This document shows, one piece after another, positions 1-5,397 of a DNA stretch of 6,174 bases. Numbering within the stretch: position 1 is the first letter of the stretch; each line of letters begins with the position of its first letter. Under the pieces are notes generated by a model that did no database searches, was not told the origin of the DNA, and saw nothing but the letters and a program-made list of their open reading frames with translations. Source of the DNA: an uncultured Prosthecobacter sp. Its GTDB lineage: Bacteria > Verrucomicrobiota > Verrucomicrobiia > Verrucomicrobiales > Verrucomicrobiaceae. The position numbers were made by a program, and so were the translations under genes. The stretch is taken from assembly GCA_937941745.1 (NCBI GenBank), contig CALDGV010000796.1, forward strand, positions 1-6,174. The letters run 5' to 3'.

Positions 1-256
1 ACTTCCGGGGCGGCATGTCGCCGTTGTCGATGGTGTCCTTCACCTTCGTCCAGATCTCGAATTCCGTGGCCACGTCCGGGTCGCCAGCGAACTGCTTCAA
101 ATCCACATCACCCTTCATCTTGTCCGCGTTGTGGCACTCGTAGCACTTGGCGGCCAGCATGGGCTCAATGGCTTTCCACTCAGGCGGGCTGGCGTGGGCA
201 GAAACAGCGGCAACTGCGAGGCTGAAGGAGATGGTTTTGCGGGGGGACAAAAGCAT
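1..256 (-). CDS. Secreted PSCyt1-type cytochrome c, N-terminal part (runs off left edge)
   Basis: Only the first 85 residues are in the window; the gene continues past position 1. It opens with a Sec-type signal peptide: basic start (R6, K7), hydrophobic core at about 9-20, likely cleavage near A20-A22. A single haem-binding CxxCH motif (C38-C41-H42, KCYECH) follows, then K-x-K-G-D-V-D-L at 46-53 and W69-x-K-V with G79-D-M-P-P83. This arrangement is the usual start of the planctomycete cytochrome C (PSCyt1) domain leading DUF1587/DUF1592-type proteins of Verrucomicrobiota and Planctomycetota, which are large periplasmic proteins of uncertain, often presumed redox or polymer-degrading, role. 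The downstream domains are not visible, so the exact subfamily is inferred. ATG at 254-256 is the first ATG after an in-frame TAA at 278-280. A TTG at 263-265 is an alternative start. No Shine-Dalgarno sequence is evident. It is divergent from the yaeQ-like gene. Confidence 0.8.
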   Translation of the reverse strand, partial: MLLSPRKTISFSLAVAAVSAHASPPEWKAIEPMLAAKCYECHNADKMKGDVDLKQFAGDPDVATEFEIWTKVKDTIDNGDMPPRK

Positions 257-409
257 TTTTGGCAAATTTGGGGGGATTTAGATACGCATAGGCATCGGCA
301 ACTTTCATGCCGGATTTGTGCTCGACTGCGTCTGGTGTGCCATCGGGAAGCCCTGGCTGGGCAGAATCTTTCCTTGGCAGGGCTCCCGGTCTATGGCTCA
401 GGAGTCGCC
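257..409. other. Divergent intergenic region between the cytochrome and yaeQ-like genes
   Basis: This 153-bp gap must hold the promoters of both divergent genes. It contains an 8-bp palindrome, CAAATTTG, at 263-270 just upstream of the cytochrome start, and a run of six G at 270-275. No convincing pair of -35 and -10 boxes could be picked on either strand. Open frames crossing it lack any family resemblance and are taken as chance frames. Confidence 0.4.
400..404 (+). promoter_or_regulatory. Ribosome binding site deciding the yaeQ-like start
   Basis: AGGAG lies five bases before the ATG at 410-412. It is the only clear, well-spaced Shine-Dalgarno sequence in the window. Together with the family's usual N-terminus it fixes the start there rather than at the in-frame ATG at 131, which would add 93 unrelated residues. 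Confidence 0.75.
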
Positions 410-967
410 ATGGCACTCAAGGCGATCATTCACAAGGCGGGCGTCAATGTCTCCGACCTGGACAACAACCTCTACAGCGACCACGCGCTGACGGTGGCGA
501 GGCATCCCTCCGAAACAGAGGAGCGGATGATGGTTCGGATTCTGGCCTATGCCCTGAATGCTCCAGCTGACAACGACCGTGGCAGCCTCGAATTTGGCAA
601 GGACATGTGGGAACCTGATGAGCCGGCCCTGGTTCAGAAGGACCTCACTGGCCTCACGGTGCACGAGATCGAACTGGGCCAGCCGGAGGAAAAGCGCCTC
701 GTGCGTGCCTGTGGTCGGTCCAAAAAGGTCACCGTGTATGCCTACAGCAGCACCGCTGCGGCCTGGTGGACCTCGGTGGCGGACAAGCTGAGCCGCGTGC
801 GCAACCTGACAGTCTGGCAACTGCCTACGGAACAGGTGCAGGCTTTGGGCCGCCTGGCGGACAAGTCCATGGACCTGCAACTTACTCTTCAGGACGGCTC
901 CTGGTGGGTTGGTGCCGGGGACAAGTCTGTCGAGATCACGCCGGTGTGCCTTTTTGGGGGGGCTTGA
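410..967 (+). CDS. yaeQ: YaeQ family protein (PD-(D/E)XK-like fold)
   Basis: A 185-aa protein, close to the roughly 180 aa usual for YaeQ. Recognised from motifs in family order: MALKA start; YSDHALTVARHPSE at 22-35 with TEERMMVR at 36-43; LEFGK at 60-64; PDEPALVQKDLTG at 69-81; IELGQPEEKRLVRACGRS at 87-104. YaeQ structures show a restriction-endonuclease-like PD-(D/E)XK fold. Acidic residues in LEFGK and PDEP, plus IELGQPEEK, are the plausible counterparts of a nuclease-like site; that assignment is inferred. The cellular role is unsettled, so a nuclease function should not be assumed. The protein has no signal peptide or membrane segment and should be cytoplasmic. A T5G7 tract directly before the stop (951-962) is a possible slippage or sequencing-error site affecting only the last residues. 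The next gene starts 58 bp downstream, with no obvious terminator between. Confidence 0.92.
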   Translation: MALKAIIHKAGVNVSDLDNNLYSDHALTVARHPSETEERMMVRILAYALNAPADNDRGSLEFGKDMWEPDEPALVQKDLTGLTVHEIELGQPEEKRLVRACGRSKKVTVYAYSSTAAAWWTSVADKLSRVRNLTVWQLPTEQVQALGRLADKSMDLQLTLQDGSWWVGAGDKSVEITPVCLFGGA

Positions 968-1025
968 GCCAGCTTTCCGCCTCGACAAGGCTTGCCGTGA
1001 CGCTCAGCATCCGCGCCGCTTTTTG

Positions 1026-1247
1026 ATGAAACCGATGCGCAGCTATCTCTCACCATGGATCTGGGCCGTGTATGCGGTCCTGCTGGCGATCTCCATCCCG
1101 TGGTATTGGCCGCAGGAGGTCGGCACGATCGTGCTTGGCATGCCGCTGTGGGCGGCAGTGTCGGTCTTGGGCTCGGCGACCATCTCGGTCTTCACGGCAT
1201 GGCTGTTCATCAAACGCTGGCCGGAGGAGGATGACGATCAGGCATGA
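1026..1247 (+). CDS. Small two-helix membrane protein, likely symporter partner
   Basis: A 73-aa protein with two predicted membrane segments (about 11-28 and 37-62), a turn carrying P25-W-Y-W-P29 and G38-M-P-L-W42, and a very acidic tail (PEEDDDQ at 66-72). Its stop overlaps the start of the sodium:solute symporter gene by ATGA at 1244-1247, which implies translational coupling. Small membrane proteins of this size and layout (DUF997/YhdT, DUF3311 and similar families) are often encoded just before SSS transporters such as PanF. That parallel comes from position and topology, and family membership could not be confirmed by eye. It is probably an accessory or assembly subunit in the inner membrane. 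ATG at 1026 is chosen because it leaves a short polar leader before the first helix; ATG at 1035 is an alternative. Neither has a good ribosome binding site. Confidence 0.75.
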   Translation: MKPMRSYLSPWIWAVYAVLLAISIPWYWPQEVGTIVLGMPLWAAVSVLGSATISVFTAWLFIKRWPEEDDDQA

Positions 1248-2737
1248 ATGCGATCCCTTTCGGCACCGGCGGGCTCGTTTTCATCGGTCTCTACCTGCTC
1301 TCACTCGTGTGGATCGGCTGGCTGGGCCGCCAAGCCCGCGAGGAGAACTCAATGCGCGATCATTTCCTCGGCGGAAAGGGCGTGGGCTTCTTTGTGCTGC
1401 TGCTGACGCTCTACGCCACGCAATACAGCGGGAACACCATCCTCGGCTTCTCTGGCAAGGCCTACCGCAGCGGCTTTTCCTGGCTCGCGAGCGTGCATTT
1501 CATGACGGCGATCGTGGTGACCTACCTGATCCTCGCGCCGAAGCTCTTCACGCTGGCGAAAAAGCATGTCTTCATCACGCCGACGGATTTTCTGGCGCAT
1601 CGCTTCCAGCATCGCGGGCTGAATCTGCTTGCTACGCTGATCATGGTGGCCGCGCTGCTGAATTTTTACCTCGCGCAGCTCACCGCGATGGGTCGCGCGG
1701 TGGAGGGACTCACGACGCTGCCGCCGGATGTGGCCTTTGCCTGGGGCGTGGCGGTGCTGGCGGCGATCATGCTGCTATATGAGACACTCGGCGGCTTTCG
1801 CGCGGTGGCGTGGACGGACATGATCCAGGGCGGCATCCTTGCCGTGGGCTTCTTCGTGCTGCTGGGGCTCATTTTCGTCGAATACGGATCGCTGGAGGCC
1901 ACGACGCGCAAACTGGCCGAAATGGCTCCCGCGAAGGTGCTGCCGCCCAAGGCGGCGGAGGCAAGGAGCTGGCTCAGTTACATTCTTTTGCTCGGTGTGG
2001 GTGCTGCGCTGTATCCGCAGGCCATTCAGCGGATTTATGCGGCTCGTTCGGCCAAGGCCCTGCGCCGCAGCATGGCTGTGATGGCCTTCATGCCGCTCAC
2101 CACCGCGCTCATTGCCGTGTTGGCAGGTGTCACGGCGGCGGCACATCTCGCGGGTCAGCTCGAAGGCGTGAGCACGGATGGCGTCATTGGCGTGATGATG
2201 CGGCAGGTGCAGGAGCAGAGTGCCTTTGGCTATGGTCTGGTGGTGCTCATTTTTGCCGCCGTGCTTGGGGCCATCATGTCCACCGCCGATTCCTGCCTGC
2301 TCTCGCTCTCCAGCATGGTCACGAAGGATCTGTATGCCGGTTTCATGAAGCCGCAGGCCAGCCAGGAAAAGCTCACGAGCCTCGGCAAATGGATCTCGAC
2401 CTTCATCGTCGTCGTGCTGGCGTCCTTCGCCATCTACATGAACAACTCCGGCGTGAAGTTCACCCTCATCGAACTGCTGGAAATGAAGTTCGACATGCTG
2501 CTGCAGATCGCCCCGGCCTTCCTCATCGGCATCCATTGGAAGGGCATGAAGGCCGGGCCCGTCTTCGCCGGCATGCTCATCGGGCTGCTCTTCGCGCTGT
2601 CCTTCTTCTGGGTGGATGAGAAAAGCGGCAGCTTCATGGCCACGCTGAAGACCAGCGGCTTCCACCCTGGTATCTGGGCACTAGGGCTGAACACATTGAT
2701 CGCCGTGAGCGGGTCACTGCTCCTGCGGAAAGCCTGA
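1244..2737 (+). CDS. Sodium:solute symporter (SSS family), PanF-like
   Basis: A 497-aa inner-membrane protein of about 13 hydrophobic segments that should couple uptake of a solute to Na+ entry (LeuT-like fold). Hallmarks: FLGGKGVGFF at 41-50; the first core helix LYATQYSGNTILGFSGKAY at 56-74; GGFRAVAWTDMIQGG at 183-197, the SSS signature; and GAIMSTADSCLLSLSS at 342-357 followed by KDLY. By alignment with E. coli PutP, A58 and A343, S346 and T347 would fall at the Na+ site, and the position of PutP Asp55 is Gln60 here. The general layout, and the small membrane protein encoded just upstream, resemble the pantothenate transporter PanF, but the substrate cannot be read from sequence. Length is normal for the family. 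The start overlaps the upstream stop (ATGA). A GGAGG at 1223-1229 is rather far from it, so coupling probably matters. The 3' end overlaps a convergent gene by 24 bp. Confidence 0.93.
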   Translation: MNAIPFGTGGLVFIGLYLLSLVWIGWLGRQAREENSMRDHFLGGKGVGFFVLLLTLYATQYSGNTILGFSGKAYRSGFSWLASVHFMTAIVVTYLILAPKLFTLAKKHVFITPTDFLAHRFQHRGLNLLATLIMVAALLNFYLAQLTAMGRAVEGLTTLPPDVAFAWGVAVLAAIMLLYETLGGFRAVAWTDMIQGGILAVGFFVLLGLIFVEYGSLEATTRKLAEMAPAKVLPPKAAEARSWLSYILLLGVGAALYPQAIQRIYAARSAKALRRSMAVMAFMPLTTALIAVLAGVTAAAHLAGQLEGVSTDGVIGVMMRQVQEQSAFGYGLVVLIFAAVLGAIMSTADSCLLSLSSMVTKDLYAGFMKPQASQEKLTSLGKWISTFIVVVLASFAIYMNNSGVKFTLIELLEMKFDMLLQIAPAFLIGIHWKGMKAGPVFAGMLIGLLFALSFFWVDEKSGSFMATLKTSGFHPGIWALGLNTLIAVSGSLLLRKA

Positions 2738-2992
2738 ACGTGGGGAAGTTTCGGTCTCCAGGTATTCCAGTGCCTTGGAGAAGCTGGCCTGCTGCAGGAA
2801 GTGGCTCAACCGACCGGGAAGAATGGGTTTCAGGCGCTGATGCTCGGCAGTGATCAGCTCGGAGATCTGCTGAAGCGCGGCAAGGTGGCCGCCGGGATCC
2901 ACATCACGGAATTCATGGTCCGCAATGAGGGCGATCCGCCTTTTTAGAAGAGCCTGGAGGGTGCCAAATTCGGGGTTCATCAGGATTTGCAT
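2714..2992 (-). CDS. Small helical protein of unknown function (92 aa)
   Basis: Not assigned to a named family. The 92-aa product is soluble-looking, with no signal peptide, membrane segment or cysteine, and appears almost wholly alpha-helical: heptad-like stretches at about 9-28 (LQALLKRRIALIADHEF), 36-56, and 62-81 (RLSHFLQQASFSKALEYLE), linked by D30-V-D-P-G-G35 and P57-P59. It is believed real because codon third positions are GC-rich in this frame, it fills a gap otherwise without genes, and the composition is protein-like. The open frame extends upstream toward the tRNA, but that extension reads antisense to the tRNA and is discarded. ATG at 2990-2992 is chosen; ATG at 2978-2980 (88 aa) is about equally possible, since neither has a clear ribosome binding site. 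The gene converges on the symporter with a 24-bp overlap. Confidence 0.65.
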   Translation of the reverse strand: MQILMNPEFGTLQALLKRRIALIADHEFRDVDPGGHLAALQQISELITAEHQRLKPILPGRLSHFLQQASFSKALEYLETETSPRSGFPQEQ

Positions 2993-3078
2993 ACGTCCGC
3001 CGGGTCTCGGCGACAACTCGACAATTCGTTTGCAGGCAGGCCAGCCCCGCGAATCGTACGCAGCACAGCCCTCGACAT

Positions 3079-3163
3079 GCCTGAGTGGCGGAATTGGTAG
3101 ACGCGCCAGACTTAGGATCTGGTTTGGAAACAAGTGCAGGTTCGAGTCCTGTCTCAGGCACCA
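3079..3163 (+). tRNA. tRNA-Leu (anticodon UAG), CCA encoded
   Basis: A complete cloverleaf. The acceptor stem GCCTGAG (3079-3085) pairs with CTCAGGC (3153-3159); discriminator A3160 and encoded CCA (3161-3163) follow. The D arm contains GGTAGAC. The anticodon stem CCAGA (3106-3110) pairs with TCTGG (3118-3122) around loop CTTAGGA, giving anticodon TAG at 3113-3115, which reads CUN leucine codons. The variable region (3123-3135) forms a short arm TTG-GAAA-CAA, as in class II tRNAs. The T arm is GCAGG-TTCGAGT-CCTGT (3136-3152), with one G-U pair. There is no obvious terminator after it, and the ABC gene starts 31 bp downstream, so read-through co-transcription is possible. No strong promoter was seen upstream. 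Confidence 0.97.
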
Positions 3164-3194
3164 CTGTTCAAGTTGGCTGCGCCTCGACCGCCAC

Positions 3195-3986
3195 ATGCCT
3201 GAATCTTCTCTTCTTCGCACCCAGGGAGCCACCTTTGTCCGCGGTGGACGCTCCATCCTCAAAGGCATCGACTGGGAAGTGAAGCGCGGCCAGCATTGGT
3301 GCGTGCTGGGGCCCAACGGCTGCGGCAAGACTTCCCTGATCAACCTCATTACCGGCTACGAGCCCTCCACTGATGGAGTGATCCAGATCGGCGATGATGA
3401 ATTTGGCAACAGTGACTGGCGGGAGGTGCGCAAGCGCGTCGGACTGGTGACGAACACGCTGACCACCTACATCGAGCCGGGCGAACCGGTGATGCACGTG
3501 GTGGCCAGCGGCCGGGATGCCAAGCTCAACCTCTGGCAGCCTCCGTCCGCCACGCTCAAGAAGCAGGCGGCGGGCCTCATCGAGGCGGCGGGCTGCGCCC
3601 ATCTGAAGAAATCCCTCTGGGCCACCCTTTCGCAGGGAGAAAAGCAGAAGATCCTGATCTGCCGGGCGCTGATGGCACGGTTTGAGGTGCTGATCCTGGA
3701 TGAACCCTGTGCCGGGCTCGACCCCGTGGCGCGGGAGCAGTTCCTCGGCTGGATGAGCGAAATCAGCACCTGGCCGGAGGCTCCCTCGCTGGTCATGGTG
3801 ACCCATCATGTGGAGGAAATCCTGCCCTGCATCAGCCATGTGTTTCTGCTCAAGGACGGCCAGGTGCTGAACCAGGGGGAAAAGGGTCGGGTGCTGACCA
3901 GCCAGGCGCTGACCATGCTTTATGGTGCGCCGGTGAAGCTTTCCCAGAAGGCCGGGCGCTATGCCCTTGAGGTCCGGTCGTCGTGA
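3195..3986 (+). CDS. Stand-alone ABC ATPase (YlmA/ModF-like)
   Basis: A 263-aa single nucleotide-binding domain with every core motif: Walker A GPNGCGKTS (39-47), signature LSQGEKQ (145-151), Walker B VLILDEP (165-171) with catalytic E170, D-loop AGLDP (173-177) and H-loop His (H204 in VTHH). The phrases ILKGIDWEVKRGQHW (21-35), ITGYEPSTDG (52-61) and SDWREVRKRVGLV (73-85) are characteristic of the YlmA/ModF-like ABC proteins. The usual Q-loop glutamine is not apparent after GLV (T86-N87). It has no membrane domain, and no permease or binding-protein gene is adjacent, so it either works with a distant partner or as a soluble ATPase; the substrate is unknown. ATG at 3195 is chosen because the open frame further upstream runs through the tRNA gene. 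There is no Shine-Dalgarno sequence. It converges on the next gene with a 13-bp gap. Confidence 0.9.
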   Translation: MPESSLLRTQGATFVRGGRSILKGIDWEVKRGQHWCVLGPNGCGKTSLINLITGYEPSTDGVIQIGDDEFGNSDWREVRKRVGLVTNTLTTYIEPGEPVMHVVASGRDAKLNLWQPPSATLKKQAAGLIEAAGCAHLKKSLWATLSQGEKQKILICRALMARFEVLILDEPCAGLDPVAREQFLGWMSEISTWPEAPSLVMVTHHVEEILPCISHVFLLKDGQVLNQGEKGRVLTSQALTMLYGAPVKLSQKAGRYALEVRSS

Positions 3987-3999
3987 TCTTCTGCCACGC

Positions 4000-4527
4000 T
4001 CAGGAGCCGGTGCGAACCTCCACGGCCATGTGGGCGAGGCGGTCATACAGCCTTCGTTTTGCCAGCAGAGGCCACCAGCGGTAGAGGTAGATCTCCAGCG
4101 GCCGCCACATCGCCACCCAGCCCAGGATGGTCAGGCCTTCGCGGACCACAGTCCGTCCGGTGGAATCACCCTGGAAAATCAGCAGGGCGGCGAAATCGCA
4201 GGCCACCATGAAGCTCAACCCGATGAGCAGTGCTACGCGGCCCTCCTTCATGAGCTGGCGGAATTCACGCCAGAGCAGGTCTGCACGATAGGCAAAGTAG
4301 TGCTGCACGGATTCCTGGACGAGCTCTGCCGAGCCGCCGCCTTCTGCGGGAGCCTTCGAGAGGTGGATGACCAAGTGCAGGTCGTCATCGCGAGGGTGCT
4401 CCTGGGCCCAGCTGACGATAAACTCCTCTGCGTCGTGATCGAGATCCCTTTCATGGAAGGGAGAGGGGTCCATCGAATTGAAAAGCTGCGCCAGTTCGGT
4501 GAGCTTCAGCTCGATCAGGGCGGGCAT
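4000..4527 (-). CDS. Uncharacterised two-helix membrane protein (175 aa)
   Basis: No named family is recognised. The N-terminal cytoplasmic part (1-95) begins IELKLTELAQLFNSMDPSPF (5-24), followed by HERDLDHDAEEFIVSW (25-40) and a beta-like LHLVIHL (50-56), then a charged helix ending QLMKEGR. Two hydrophobic segments follow (about 98-118 and 127-149) joined by a short polar loop, then an aromatic, basic stretch YLYRWWPLLAKRRLYDRL (147-164) likely to lie at the inner membrane face. Both termini are probably cytoplasmic. The composition is protein-like throughout, and the N-terminus looks like a conserved domain, supporting the ATG at 4525-4527. No ribosome binding site is seen. The start lies only 23 bp downstream (in its own direction) of a strong terminator serving the superoxide dismutase gene, so its transcription source is unclear. 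The reading frame is intact and ends 13 bp from the convergent ABC gene. Confidence 0.8.
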   Translation of the reverse strand: MPALIELKLTELAQLFNSMDPSPFHERDLDHDAEEFIVSWAQEHPRDDDLHLVIHLSKAPAEGGGSAELVQESVQHYFAYRADLLWREFRQLMKEGRVALLIGLSFMVACDFAALLIFQGDSTGRTVVREGLTILGWVAMWRPLEIYLYRWWPLLAKRRLYDRLAHMAVEVRTGS

Positions 4528-4550
4528 GGCAGGCTGAATTCGGTCAGTTG

Positions 4551-4588
4551 AAAAAAGGGGCAGCCGGAAATGCTTTCCTGGCTGCCCC
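4551..4588 (-). terminator. Intrinsic terminator of the superoxide dismutase gene
   Basis: Reading leftward, GGGGCAGCC (complement of 4580-4588) pairs with GGCTGCCCC (4557-4565), the stem extended by a GGAAA/TTTCC helix with one bulged base and closed by a three-base loop (4571-4573). The stem is followed at once by six T (A-run at 4551-4556 on the plus strand). It begins 21 bp after the dismutase stop codon. Rightward there is no T-run, so it acts in one direction. Confidence 0.9.
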
Positions 4589-4609
4589 TGGAAGGTCGGC
4601 GGATGCCGG

Positions 4610-5335
4610 TCAGGACTTGGCGGCTTCGTAGCCCTTGCTCACCTCGGCCCAGTTCACCACATTCCACCAGGCGGTGATGTAGTCGGGCCGCTTGTTCTGA
4701 TACTTCAGGTAGTAGGCGTGCTCCCAGACATCCAGGCCGAGAATGGGCGTGCCAAGGTTTTCTGCCTCAATAATTCCCTTCATGAGCGGGTTGTCCTGGT
4801 TTGGAGTGGAGGTGACCTTGAGCTTGCCGTCAGCCGTGACGATGAGCCAGGCCCAGCCGGAGCCGAAACGCTTCGTTCCTGCCTCGGCGAAGAGCTTCTT
4901 GAAGTCCTCGATGCTGCCAAAGGTGCTCTGGATGGCTTCGCCAAGCTTGCCTTCGGGGCCTTTGGGGCCGCTGCCAGCAGGAGCCATCCATTTCCAGAAC
5001 CAGGAGTGGTTCACATGGCCGCCACCGTTGTTGCGGATCAGCATGCGCTGTGCCTCCGGCACGGCGCTGAGATCGCTGATGAGGCTGACTGCGTTGTCCG
5101 CCTTCAGGCTGGCCGCCGTGAGGGCATCGCCGAGGTTCTTGATGTAGGCGGCATGGTGCTTGCCGTGGTGGATGCCCATTGTCATGGCATCGATGTGCGG
5201 CTCGAGCGCCTCGGGTGCATAGGGCAGCGGAGCCTGCTCCATGCCGATGGCGGCCAGGGCGGCCTGACCTGGGGTGCTGATGAGGGTGGCGGCGGCAGCA
5301 GTGCCGGCGGTGGTGAGGAAGGTGCGGCGGTTCAT
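4610..5335 (-). CDS. sodA: Superoxide dismutase, Mn type, with twin-arginine signal
   Basis: Converts superoxide to oxygen and hydrogen peroxide. Metal ligands in the family pattern: H56 (MGIHHGKHH, 53-61), H110 ([11 protein letters not shown], 104-114), D202 and H206 (DVWEHAYYL, 202-210). NNGGGH at 102-107 and Q180 in [10 protein letters not shown] (176-185) are the features of manganese rather than iron enzymes, so Mn is the likely metal; cambialistic use cannot be excluded. The first 31 residues are an added N-terminal region: [11 protein letters not shown] with a twin-arginine motif (RRTFL), an Ala/Thr-rich hydrophobic core, and a plausible cleavage site after ALA at 28. This predicts a folded enzyme exported by Tat to the periplasm. 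The mature part starts near [11 protein letters not shown] (37-47), like the N-terminus of ordinary SodA. No Shine-Dalgarno sequence precedes the ATG. The gene is monocistronic, judging by the strong terminator just downstream, and divergent from trmB. Confidence 0.95.
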   Translation of the reverse strand: MNRRTFLTTAGTAAAATLISTPGQAALAAIGMEQAPLPYAPEALEPHIDAMTMGIHHGKHHAAYIKNLGDALTAASLKADNAVSLISDLSAVPEAQRMLIRNNGGGHVNHSWFWKWMAPAGSGPKGPEGKLGEAIQSTFGSIEDFKKLFAEAGTKRFGSGWAWLIVTADGKLKVTSTPNQDNPLMKGIIEAENLGTPILGLDVWEHAYYLKYQNKRPDYITAWWNVVNWAEVSKGYEAAKS

Positions 5336-5397
5336 GGTGAGGTGGTGCGAGGATTACGTTGCAGGAACGGCCATGTCACTCCTGAATTGCAGCCTTC
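5336..5397. promoter_or_regulatory. Divergent promoter region, sod / trmB
   Basis: Only 62 bp separate the two divergent starts, so the promoters must lie here or inside the coding ends. Toward trmB, TTGCAG at 5359-5364 and CTGAAT at 5382-5387 are spaced by 17 bp, a weak sigma-70-like match that would leave almost no leader. Toward sod, GTGACA on the minus strand (5374-5379) resembles a -35 box but its -10 box is poor. TTGCAG occurs twice (5359-5364 and 5387-5392). Specific boxes are tentative. Confidence 0.3.

Noticed and set aside
263..270. Palindrome CAAATTTG upstream of the cytochrome start as a possible operator
   Set aside because: Eight bases is too short and common to assign; there is no second copy and no regulator gene nearby.
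131..409. A 93-residue N-terminal extension of the yaeQ-like gene from an ATG at 131
   Set aside because: The extension overlaps the divergent cytochrome's signal peptide and haem motif, has unprotein-like composition, and the family start MALKA has its own ribosome binding site at 400-404.
1810..2619. Plus-strand open frame of 269 codons inside the symporter, rich in Gly, His, Cys and Arg
   Set aside because: A shifted-frame shadow of the GC-rich symporter gene with no recognisable domain.
1775..2665. Long minus-strand open frame (296 codons) opposite the symporter, very rich in His, Asp and Glu
   Set aside because: The composition is what results from reading a hydrophobic transporter gene on the opposite strand. 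The symporter's motifs are unmistakable on the plus strand.
3018..3060. Possible tRNA promoter with TCGACA at 3018-3023 or TTGCAG at 3030-3035
   Set aside because: Neither has a credible -10 box at 16-18 bp spacing, so no promoter is called.
3079..3202. A genuine att site pair flanking an integrated element at tRNA-Leu
   Set aside because: The repeat matches the tRNA 5' end rather than the 3' end usually used, is short and interrupted, and only about 100 bp without an integrase lies between the copies. It is kept only as a low-level finding.
3168..4046. Minus-strand open frame of 292 codons opposite the ABC ATPase
   Set aside because: Shadow of the ABC gene, whose Walker A, signature and Walker B motifs are complete on the plus strand.
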